Source: Rickettsiales bacterium (GTDB lineage Bacteria > Pseudomonadota > Alphaproteobacteria > Rickettsiales > UBA3002). From it: a stretch of DNA of 5,290 bases. The stretch is from contig CANEUT010000122.1 of assembly GCA_947441895.1 (NCBI GenBank), positions 1-5,290 on the forward strand, read 5' to 3'. Numbering within the stretch: the stretch's first letter is position 1; the number at the start of each line of letters is the position of its first letter. The notes under the pieces were generated by a model that worked only from the letters and a program-made list of their open reading frames with translations, was not told the origin of the DNA and did no database searches. A program made the translations under genes and the position numbers. Positions 1 to 5,290 of the stretch are shown in pieces.

Positions 1-56
1 AGTAATGACTTGGGCAATCTCTCGCTTCATCCTCTATCGGATACGGCGACGCGATT

Positions 57-63
57 GAGGTGA
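57..63 (+). promoter_or_regulatory. Shine-Dalgarno GAGGTGA upstream of the lipocalin gene
   Basis: GAGGTGA matches the anti-Shine-Dalgarno complement (AGGAGGTGA) over seven bases. It lies 9 nt before a GTG at 73 (a second GTG follows at 76), in frame with the lipocalin gene. The ATG at 112, which gives the more typical lipoprotein signal peptide, has only a poor GCGGG-like stretch in front of it. This site is therefore the main evidence for a longer GTG-initiated form. It is seen directly; its use as a ribosome-binding site is inferred. Confidence 0.45.
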
Positions 64-111
64 ATTATTTCAGTGGTGAAAATTTATGCCGAAGGCTGTA
101 TAAGCGGGTCC

Positions 112-669
112 ATGAAAAACACACTCTCTCTCAAATCTTTGGGCATCGCCCTCATCTGCTCGCTGCTCAGCGGCTGCTATGGCGGCCCCGTCGGCAATGC
201 CAATGTGCCGCAACCCGCGAAGTCGGTGGATTTATCGCAGTATGTGGGGCGGTGGTATGAAATCGCGCGTTATGAGAACGGCTTCGAAAAAGGCTGCGAA
301 GGCGTGACGGCCAATTACACCACACGCGCGGATGGGCTGGTTGGCATTCTCAACACCTGCCGCAAGGGCGCGGTGGATGGCGCGGTGAGCACCGCCGATG
401 GCAAAGCAAAAATCATTGAAGGCTCGAACAACGCCAAGCTGAAAGTTTCCTTCTTCGGCCCGTTCTATGTGGGAGATTATTGGGTGCTCGACCGGGCGGA
501 GGATTATAGCTGGTCCATCGTGGGTGAACCATCGGGCCGCTATCTGTGGATTTTGGCGCGCAAACCGGTGCTTTCTGATAAGCAGCTAAACATGCTCACC
601 GCCAAGGTGAAAGCGATGGGCTATGACACCTCGCTGATTTATTATCCCAAGCAGCCACCGGCGAAGTGA
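112..669 (+). CDS. blc: Blc-type lipocalin, outer-membrane lipoprotein
   Basis: This is a bacterial lipocalin, a small beta-barrel protein that binds lipophilic ligands such as fatty acids or lysophospholipids at the outer membrane. From the ATG at 112 it has 185 residues, near the usual size of E. coli Blc. The N-terminus has lysines at 2 and 8, a hydrophobic core, and a lipobox LSGC at 19-22. C22 would be lipidated, and the next residue is Tyr rather than Asp, which by the Lol rule predicts outer-membrane sorting. The lipocalin signature GRWYEIAR (46-53) carries the conserved Trp48. LKVSFFGPFY (110-119) and YLWILARKP (144-152) closely match Blc. C62 and C83 could form a periplasmic disulfide (inference). 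The start is uncertain: GTG 73 has the better ribosome-binding site but adds 13 residues to the n-region, including an acidic one. It is separated by 201 bp from the sugar genes and is probably a separate transcription unit. Family assignment is firm; the ligand is unknown. Confidence 0.93.
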   Translation: MKNTLSLKSLGIALICSLLSGCYGGPVGNANVPQPAKSVDLSQYVGRWYEIARYENGFEKGCEGVTANYTTRADGLVGILNTCRKGAVDGAVSTADGKAKIIEGSNNAKLKVSFFGPFYVGDYWVLDRAEDYSWSIVGEPSGRYLWILARKPVLSDKQLNMLTAKVKAMGYDTSLIYYPKQPPAK

Positions 670-870
670 GTTTGGGGAAATAAACACGAGGTGAACGGCT
701 GAGAATAGATCTCCACGCCCCACCATTCCCGTCTTCTTCAAATTCACCCCCCACTTATCCCCAACCACCCCATTTTGGCTCAAAATAGCCTATTTTTTGT
801 GCATTATGGGTTGATTAACCCCCCAAATGTGACTAATAACCTCGCTCGAATAGAAAAATTGGGGTGAAGA
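670..870. other. C-rich intergenic region before the sugar-gene series
   Basis: No supportable gene lies in this 201-bp gap. Positions 711-771 are strongly pyrimidine-biased on the + strand, with C-tracts at 718-721, 728-730, 747-752, 759-762 and 768-771. Another six-C tract lies at 819-824. A small inverted repeat, GGGTT-GATT-AACCC, occupies 808-821. A weak GGCT/AGCC stem (777-780 / 787-790) precedes a T-run at 793-798, but it is too short to call a terminator. The gap probably holds the end of the lipocalin transcript and the promoter of the downstream genes. Confidence 0.6.
811..839 (+). promoter_or_regulatory. Possible sigma-70-like promoter for the sugar genes (weak)
   Basis: TTGATT at 811-816 (4 of 6 matches to TTGACA) is followed, after a 17-bp spacer, by TAATAA at 834-839 (3 of 6 to TATAAT). 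It would start transcription about 20-25 bp before the gene at 871. The -35 element overlaps the GGGTT-GATT-AACCC inverted repeat at 808-821, which could serve as an operator (inference). The match is poor and rests mainly on position. Confidence 0.2.
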
Positions 871-1887
871 ATGATGGATGTCGTCACAGGCGGCGCCGGG
901 TTTATTGGCAGCCATTTGGTAGATCGTTTGCTGGCCGAAGGTCGCCATGTGCGCGTGGTTGATAACCTTTCGGTGGGCCGCGCTGCCAACCTGGAACATC
1001 ACAAAGACAACAAGAACCTTGAATTCTACCACGCTGACATTGCCGACGAAGCGGTGATGGACAAAGTGGTGGCCGGGGCCGAGCGCGTGTTCCACCTTGC
1101 CGCCCGCGCCGATGTGGTGCCCAGCATTCAGGAACCAAAAGAATATTTCCGCTCGAACGTGGATGGCACGTTTGTGGTGCTGCAAGCCGCCCGCGCGCAC
1201 AACATCAAGCGTTTCGTCTATATCGCCTCGTCGTCGTGCTATGGCATTCCTGATGCCTATCCCACTTCAGAAACGGCGGAGATTCGCCCGCAATATCCAT
1301 ATGCGCTCACCAAATTCCTCGGCGAGGAATTGATGAAGCACTGGGCGCAAGTCTATAAACTTCCCGCCGTTGGCCTGCGCTTTTTCAACGTGTATGGCCC
1401 GCGCGCGCGCACCAGCGGCACCTATGGCGCGGTGTTCGGCGTGTTCCTGGCGCAGCTGATTGCCAAAAAACCCCTCACCATTGTGGGTGATGGCGAACAA
1501 ACCCGCGACTTCACCTTTGTGAGCGACGTGGTAGATGCGATTTTGACCGCCGCCGGCAGCGACAAAGTGGGCGAGATTTATAACGTGGGCAGCAACAACC
1601 CCGTCAGCATCAACCATTTGGTGAAGCTGCTGGGCGCGAAAGAAACGCTGCATATTCCCAAGCGCCCCGGCGAGCCGGATTGCACCTGGGCCGACACCAG
1701 CAAAATTGCCCGCGAGCTCAACTGGCACCCCAAAGTGCGCATTGAAGACGGCGTGAAGACCATGCTGGAAAACATTGACTATTGGCGTGACGCTCCGGTA
1801 TGGACCGCCGATTCCATTGCAGACGCCACCAAAGACTGGTTTAAATATCTGGGCAACCCTGCCGATAAGAAGCAGAACGCCGCTTAA
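871..1887 (+). CDS. Extended-SDR NAD-dependent epimerase/dehydratase (NDP-sugar 4-epimerase-like)
   Basis: This is a cytoplasmic nucleotide-sugar epimerase or dehydratase of the extended short-chain dehydrogenase family, 338 residues (typical length). The NAD-binding Rossmann motif TGGAGFIGS lies at 6-14, and the acidic end of the second strand (VVDN, 29-32) favours NAD over NADP. The active site is visible as SSSCYG (120-125) and the YxxxK pair Y144/K148. FFNVYGPRA (171-179) and GDGEQTRDFTFVSDV (206-220) are the substrate-domain motifs typical of UDP-glucose 4-epimerase-like enzymes. The ATG at 871 and the adjacent ATG at 874 are both possible; GGGGTGA (861-867) serves either, and an in-frame TGA at 865-867 excludes anything earlier. 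The next gene begins 20 bp downstream, indicating an operon. The family and NDP-sugar role are firm; the exact substrate cannot be told from sequence, so no gene symbol is given. Confidence 0.93.
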   Translation: MMDVVTGGAGFIGSHLVDRLLAEGRHVRVVDNLSVGRAANLEHHKDNKNLEFYHADIADEAVMDKVVAGAERVFHLAARADVVPSIQEPKEYFRSNVDGTFVVLQAARAHNIKRFVYIASSSCYGIPDAYPTSETAEIRPQYPYALTKFLGEELMKHWAQVYKLPAVGLRFFNVYGPRARTSGTYGAVFGVFLAQLIAKKPLTIVGDGEQTRDFTFVSDVVDAILTAAGSDKVGEIYNVGSNNPVSINHLVKLLGAKETLHIPKRPGEPDCTWADTSKIARELNWHPKVRIEDGVKTMLENIDYWRDAPVWTADSIADATKDWFKYLGNPADKKQNAA

Positions 1888-1907
1888 CACTTACTAGGAC
1901 AAACAAC

Positions 1908-3476
1908 GTGTCAGTTTCAACCAACCCAGAACCACAGGATGCCAAGGCATCGACCGCCGCCAAAATAGTCTCGCAAGATGCGCTGGCGCTGCAAATTGCT
2001 GCGCTGAAGCAGCAAGGCAAAAAAGTCATTCAAGCCCATGGCACGTTCGATTTGCTGCATCTGGGCCATGTGAAGCACCTTGAGGCTGCCCGCAAAAAAG
2101 CCGACGTGCTGGTGGTGACCTTAACCGCCGATAAATACGTGAACAAGGGCCCCGGCCGCCCCGTGTTCAACGAGCAATTGCGCGCCGAAATGCTGGCCGC
2201 GCTTGAAGTGGTGGATTGGGTTTCCATTAACCCCACACCCGATGCCGTGCCCGCCATTTTGAAGCTGAAGCCCAATTATTACGCCAAAGGGCAAGACTAT
2301 ATTAACCCCGAGGGCGACATTACCGGTAAAATTGTGGATGAGCGTAATGCCATTGAATCCGTCGGCGGCAGCATCATGTTCACCGAGGAAATCGTGTTCA
2401 GCTCTACCGAGCTGATCAACCGCCACATGAATGTCTATGAGCCGCATGTGCGCGACCATATCGACCGCCTGCGCGAGAATAACGGGCTGGAAAATATGTG
2501 CGCCCAAATCGACAAGCTGAAGGGCTTGCGCGTGCTGGTGATTGGTGACGCCATCATCGATGAATATCACTACATTATTCCCATGGCGAAAGCGGCGAAA
2601 GAAAACATGATCGCCGCCCGCTATCAGGACGAAGAAATGTTCGCTGGCGGCGTGTTCGCTACCGCCAACCACCTCGCCTCGTTCTGCGATAAGGTTGATA
2701 TCATTACCTGCCTTGGCGCACGCGACAGCAAAGAAGAGTTCATTCGTAAGAACTTAAAACCTAACGTGTCCATGAAGGTGGTCTATCGTACCGAAGGGCC
2801 CACCACCACCAAGCGCCGGTTTGTTGACCCTTCCTACATGCGCAAATTGTTTGAAGTGTATTTCATCAACGATGAGCCGCTGTTTCGCGACACCGAAGAT
2901 GAGCTGAACGCCCTGCTGAACAAAACCCTCAGCCAATATGATGTGGTGATTGCGAACGATTTCGGCCACGGCATGATTGGCCGCTCGACGGTGGAATTGT
3001 TGGCTGAAAAATCAAAATTCCTGGCGGTAAACACGCAAAGCAACAGCGCCAACATGGGCTATAACCTCATCAATAAATATCCGCGCGCTGACTTTGTTTG
3101 CATCGATGCGCCTGAGGCTCGCCTTGCGGTCACCGATAAAATTAGCCCCATCGAAGAAATTATCACCGCGCGCCTGCCCAACGCCATTCAATGCGAGCAA
3201 TTCATCATCACCCATGGTCGCCATGGGTGCGTTACCTTCAGTAAAGGCGATGTCGTACACACCATTCCCGCTGTCACCAAAACCATTGTTGACACTGTGG
3301 GTGCGGGCGATGCGTTCCTGGCCATCACCTCGCCGCTGGTGGCGCTGGGCACACCGCTGAACCAGGTGGGCTTTATTGGCAACGTGGTGGGTGCGCTTAA
3401 AGTGGGCATTGTTGGGCACCAACGCTCGGTGGAAAAAGTGAACGTGCTGAAAGCCATTCATGGTATGCTGAAGTGA
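1908..3476 (+). CDS. Bifunctional nucleotidyltransferase / PfkB-family sugar kinase (HldE-like, domains swapped)
   Basis: This is a 522-residue fusion expected to phosphorylate a sugar and couple it to a nucleotide. The N-terminal domain (about 38-175) is a cytidylyltransferase-fold enzyme: GTFDLLHLGH (45-54) contains the HxGH nucleotide-binding motif, KGQDY is at 127-131, and SSTELI (165-170) matches the usual STTxII position. The C-terminal domain (about 205-522) is a ribokinase/PfkB kinase: VIGDAIIDEY (211-220), AGGVFATANHLASF (246-259), NDFGHGM (350-356), and DTVGAGDAF (462-470), in which D468 is the expected catalytic base. The motifs resemble E. coli HldE, but there the kinase comes first and the adenylyltransferase second. 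A linker of about 30 residues with DRLRENNGLEN separates the domains. The GTG start is supported by AGGA at 1896-1899, 8 nt upstream; the first 25 or so residues look disordered. The TGA stop lies in the first arm of a palindrome. The product may be a heptose or another NDP-sugar; the nucleotide (ATP, CTP or GTP) is not determinable here. Confidence 0.9.
   Translation: MSVSTNPEPQDAKASTAAKIVSQDALALQIAALKQQGKKVIQAHGTFDLLHLGHVKHLEAARKKADVLVVTLTADKYVNKGPGRPVFNEQLRAEMLAALEVVDWVSINPTPDAVPAILKLKPNYYAKGQDYINPEGDITGKIVDERNAIESVGGSIMFTEEIVFSSTELINRHMNVYEPHVRDHIDRLRENNGLENMCAQIDKLKGLRVLVIGDAIIDEYHYIIPMAKAAKENMIAARYQDEEMFAGGVFATANHLASFCDKVDIITCLGARDSKEEFIRKNLKPNVSMKVVYRTEGPTTTKRRFVDPSYMRKLFEVYFINDEPLFRDTEDELNALLNKTLSQYDVVIANDFGHGMIGRSTVELLAEKSKFLAVNTQSNSANMGYNLINKYPRADFVCIDAPEARLAVTDKISPIEEIITARLPNAIQCEQFIITHGRHGCVTFSKGDVVHTIPAVTKTIVDTVGAGDAFLAITSPLVALGTPLNQVGFIGNVVGALKVGIVGHQRSVEKVNVLKAIHGMLK
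3209..3229. repeat. Perfect 9-bp inverted repeat inside the kinase coding region
   Basis: CACCCATGG (3209-3217) and CCATGGGTG (3221-3229) are exact reverse complements separated by TCG, giving a tight hairpin in DNA or mRNA. It encodes THGRHG (residues 435-440), the position of a conserved turn before the ATP-site region in PfkB kinases. The palindrome may simply follow from the repeated His-Gly codons. The structure is seen directly; a function is not shown. Confidence 0.6.
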
Positions 3477-3516
3477 CGGGTTTGAGTTAAGCGCTTCGCG
3501 CTTTACGAACCCGTCA
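3474..3516. repeat. Long imperfect palindrome beginning in the kinase stop codon
   Basis: TGACGGGTT (3474-3482) pairs perfectly with AACCCGTCA (3508-3516). Inside it, GTTAAGCGC (3486-3494) pairs with GCGCTTTAC (3498-3506) with one T-T mismatch, around a TTC loop. The result is a stem of about 18 bp with a small internal bulge. The TGA that ends the upstream gene is the first three bases of the outer arm. No T-run follows at once, so it is a poor intrinsic terminator; it more resembles a mobile palindromic repeat or an mRNA-stabilising structure between operon genes. Confidence 0.75.
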
Positions 3517-3540
3517 TCCCCGCGCAGGCGGGGATCCAGA
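3516..3540. repeat. REP-like dispersed palindrome (ATCCCCGC-GCAG-GCGGGGAT)
   Basis: ATCCCCGC (3516-3523) and GCGGGGAT (3528-3535) form a perfect 8-bp stem with a GCAG loop. With flanks CGT and CCAGA this matches a palindrome type that is widely dispersed between genes in many proteobacteria. Its reverse strand reads in one frame as the peptide LDPRLRGDDG, which often appears in spurious predicted proteins; a minus-strand reading frame here contains exactly that peptide. It abuts the larger palindrome and shares base 3516 with it. Copy number in this genome cannot be seen from one window. Confidence 0.75.
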
Positions 3541-3569
3541 GTAACGAATATTATTTTTAAGAGGATCTT

Positions 3570-4586
3570 ATGTCGAATACGTATAAACATGTGATGGTCA
3601 CCGGCGGCGCTGGTTATGTGGGCAGCTGCTTGGTGCCAAAATTGCTGAACGCTGGCTACAAAGTCACCGTGCTCGACTGGTACCTCTATGGCGATGTGTT
3701 TAATTCACTGAAAGGCAACCCCAACCTTCGCGAAATCAAAGGCGATATTCGCAGCGCCGACGATATTAAAAAATCGCTGAGCGACGGTGTCGATGCGGTC
3801 ATTCACCTGGCCTGCATCAGCAACGACCCCTCGTTCGACCTTGACCCGGATTTGGGAAAAACCGTGAACTATGACTGCTTCCGCCCCATGCTGAAAGCCG
3901 CCCATGAAGTTGGCGTGAAGCGTTTTGTATATGCATCGTCGTCGAGCGTGTATGGCGTGAAAGAAGAGCTGGAAGTGACCGAAGAATTGTCACGCGAACC
4001 GCTGACCGATTATTCGAAATACAAAGCCATGTGCGAAGATGTGCTGGCAGAAGAGCTACCAAGCCTGACCGGCATGACCTGCGTGACCGTGCGCCCTGCC
4101 ACCGTGTGCGGCTATGCGCCGCGCCTGCGCCTTGATTTGTCGGTGAACATCCTCACCAACTTTGCCATCAACAAAGGCTTCATCACCGTGTTCGGCGGCG
4201 ACCAACAGCGCCCCAACATTCACGTGGAAGACATGACCGACGCTTATTTGCTGATGCTGGATCCAGCCCGTGCACCTCACGAGAAAATTCACGGCAACAT
4301 CTACAATATCGGTTTTGAAAATCACTCCATCATGGACATTGCCAAAATGGTGCGCGACGTGGTGGGCAACAACGTAGAAATTCGCGTGGAAGAAACGAAT
4401 GACAATCGCAGCTATCGCGTGTCCAGCGCAAAAATTCAGCGCGAACTGGGCTTCACGCCAAAACGCACCATCGCCGATGCTGTGCGTGATTTGAAAGCCG
4501 CCTTTGAAGCTGGTAAAGTGCCCAACTCGTTTGAGGACGATAACTACTTCAACACCAAGCGCATGAAAGCGCTGAAGGTTGCGTAG
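3570..4586 (+). CDS. Extended-SDR NAD-dependent epimerase/dehydratase, second divergent copy
   Basis: This is a 338-residue nucleotide-sugar-modifying SDR, cytoplasmic. TGGAGYVGS (11-19) binds NAD; VLDW (34-37) ends the second Rossmann strand with an Asp; SSSSVYG (123-129) and Y148/K152 in YSKYK provide the catalytic Ser/Tyr/Lys set. The substrate domain differs from the gene at 871: VRPATVCGYAPRLRLDL (174-190) replaces the FFNVYGPRA type motif, and GGDQQRPNIHVEDM (209-222) replaces the GDGEQTRDFTFVSDV type. Equal length is coincidental; the two are not recent duplicates, so they probably act on different NDP-sugars or at different carbons. AGAGGA (3560-3565) lies 4 nt before the ATG, a strong ribosome-binding site. 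A 93-bp gap containing two palindromes separates it from the kinase gene, while the following gene starts 6 bp after its stop. The exact reaction (epimerase, dehydratase or reductase) is not determined. Confidence 0.92.
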   Translation: MSNTYKHVMVTGGAGYVGSCLVPKLLNAGYKVTVLDWYLYGDVFNSLKGNPNLREIKGDIRSADDIKKSLSDGVDAVIHLACISNDPSFDLDPDLGKTVNYDCFRPMLKAAHEVGVKRFVYASSSSVYGVKEELEVTEELSREPLTDYSKYKAMCEDVLAEELPSLTGMTCVTVRPATVCGYAPRLRLDLSVNILTNFAINKGFITVFGGDQQRPNIHVEDMTDAYLLMLDPARAPHEKIHGNIYNIGFENHSIMDIAKMVRDVVGNNVEIRVEETNDNRSYRVSSAKIQRELGFTPKRTIADAVRDLKAAFEAGKVPNSFEDDNYFNTKRMKALKVA

Positions 4587-4592
4587 TTTCGA

Positions 4593-5290
4593 ATGACCTC
4601 ACCGCGCACGCTTGTCTTTCTGCTGCCCGTTTGGGGTGAGTTCTATATCGAGCAGTTCTTTGCCCGCAGCCTGCTAACATTGCTGGCGCCGGGCAATTTG
4701 CCAAAGCTTGCGGCCAAACACCCGGTGGTGATTCGTTTTCTGACTCACAAGGAAAACTTCGATAGTTTCCGTGGCAACGCGCTGTTCCCTGAGCTCGAAA
4801 AATATTGCAACGTTGAATATATCGACATTGCCGACATTATTTTTCCCGGCAATTATTCCACCACCATCACCATGGCCTATTTGCGCGGCATGGAAGCATC
4901 GGGCGAGAACTATTGCGAAGACTGGTTCTTCTATCTGGTGGCCGATTATATTTTTGCCGATGGCGCATGGGGCAATTTGCTGCCGCGGCTTGCCGATGAT
5001 AAACTTCGCGGCATCACCAATGGCAATTTTCAGGTGATTGAAGACGAAGCCTGGCCATTGCTGGAAGAAATGCTTACCCCACAATCAACCCATCTGGCCA
5101 TTGCACCGCGCGCCCTCATGAAACTGGGGTTAGCGCACACCCATTCCATTGTCATGTCGAGCACAGTGAACCAGAATTTATGCCATAATTCGAACGCTAA
5201 TCGCTTTTTTTGGCGGGTGGGTGGCGAAACGCTGGTTGGCCGGTTTTTCCTTCGCCACATGCTGGCCGTTCGCCCCGAGCGCCGCGTTGA
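4593..5290 (+). CDS. Unrecognised protein, possible glycosyltransferase, 3' end beyond window
   Basis: An uninterrupted frame of 232 codons runs from ATG 4593 off the right edge. The preceding gene's TAG (4584-4586) is in the same frame three codons upstream, so no earlier start is possible. No good Shine-Dalgarno is seen, and translation is probably coupled to the gene before it. The product begins TLVFLLPVWGEFYIEQFF (6-23), a beta-strand followed by a helix as at the start of a GT-A-type nucleotide-sugar-binding domain. It continues with a hydrophobic strand and acidic residues in WFFYLVADYIFADG (111-124), a possible equivalent of the metal-binding acidic motif. Near the edge, FFWRVGGETLVGRFFLRHML (205-224) is rich in aromatics. 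There is no signal peptide or membrane segment, so it is likely cytoplasmic. Location at the end of a nucleotide-sugar gene series supports a transferase role, but this is inference; I do not recognise the family with certainty. Confidence 0.8.
   Translation, partial: MTSPRTLVFLLPVWGEFYIEQFFARSLLTLLAPGNLPKLAAKHPVVIRFLTHKENFDSFRGNALFPELEKYCNVEYIDIADIIFPGNYSTTITMAYLRGMEASGENYCEDWFFYLVADYIFADGAWGNLLPRLADDKLRGITNGNFQVIEDEAWPLLEEMLTPQSTHLAIAPRALMKLGLAHTHSIVMSSTVNQNLCHNSNANRFFWRVGGETLVGRFFLRHMLAVRPERRV

Noticed and set aside
1..63. Possible C-terminal end of an upstream gene (open frames ending at TGA 56-58 and TGA 61-63) or a minus-strand start at 28-30 running off the left edge
   Set aside because: Only 10-20 codons are visible, with no recognisable motif and no convincing ribosome-binding site for the minus-strand start.
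55..83. Promoter TTGAGG / GAAAAT with 17-bp spacing before the lipocalin
   Set aside because: Both boxes match poorly, the first overlaps the Shine-Dalgarno sequence, and the resulting transcript would lack the ribosome-binding site for GTG 73.
777..798. Intrinsic terminator after the lipocalin (GGCT/AGCC stem plus T-run)
   Set aside because: The stem has only four pairs and the next bases do not extend it; too weak to call.
1400..1410. Alternating CG run (Z-DNA-like)
   Set aside because: Eleven bases of CG alternation follow naturally from Pro-Arg-Ala-Arg codons in a GC-rich gene.
1267..1890. Minus-strand frame of 207 codons opposite the first SDR gene
   Set aside because: Composition (His, Ala and Gly rich) is typical of the reverse reading of a codon-biased gene, and the + strand gene has complete family motifs.
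3474..3558. Rho-independent terminator splitting the sugar operon
   Set aside because: The hairpins are strong but the nearest T-run (3554-3558) begins 18 nt after the last stem, so termination of the usual kind is unlikely.
3012..3590. Long minus-strand frame of 192 codons opposite the kinase gene and the palindromes
   Set aside because: It is antisense to a clear protein gene, and the part outside that gene is the reverse-strand reading of the REP-like repeat (LDPRLRGDDG), a known source of false proteins.
4674..5084. Minus-strand frame of 136 codons near the right edge
   Set aside because: It lies opposite a clean + strand frame starting 6 bp after the previous gene, which fits the operon direction better.

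Overview
The window looks like chromosomal DNA from a Gram-negative proteobacterium, most likely an alphaproteobacterium. This is inference: the genes are moderately GC-rich with many GCC/CGC/GGC codons, there is an outer-membrane-type lipoprotein, and one intergenic gap holds a REP-like palindrome of the kind common in proteobacterial genomes. No lineage marker (rRNA, tRNA) is present. All five supported protein genes lie on the + strand.

Layout. Positions 1-72 are a short left edge with no assignable gene, but with a good Shine-Dalgarno sequence at 57-63. Positions 112-669 (possibly starting at 73) encode a Blc-type lipocalin lipoprotein, probably anchored in the outer membrane. Positions 670-870 are a C-rich intergenic region that probably carries the promoter of the next unit. 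From 871 to the right edge there is a tight same-strand gene series: an extended-SDR NDP-sugar epimerase/dehydratase (871-1887); a two-domain nucleotidyltransferase-PfkB kinase fusion (1908-3476); a 93-bp gap filled mostly by a double-hairpin repeat (3477-3569); a second, divergent extended SDR (3570-4586); and, 6 bp later, a gene cut by the window edge (4593-5290+) whose product has a glycosyltransferase-like look but is not confidently recognised.

How the genes fit together. A sugar-1-kinase plus nucleotidyltransferase makes an NDP-activated sugar. Two SDRs would epimerise or dehydrate NDP-sugars, and the last gene may encode a transferase. The set reads as part of a surface-polysaccharide (LPS, capsule or glycan) precursor pathway. 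The fusion resembles the heptose enzyme HldE, but its two domains are in the opposite order (nucleotidyltransferase first, kinase second). The substrate therefore cannot be assumed to be the canonical ADP-heptose precursor, and this is the most interesting point in the window. The lipocalin is likely a separate transcription unit.

Nothing here shows a defence system, mobile element, CRISPR array or RNA gene. The unusual content is the swapped-domain enzyme in its uncharacterised sugar cassette, the compound palindrome that includes a stop codon, and some smaller nucleic-acid structures.
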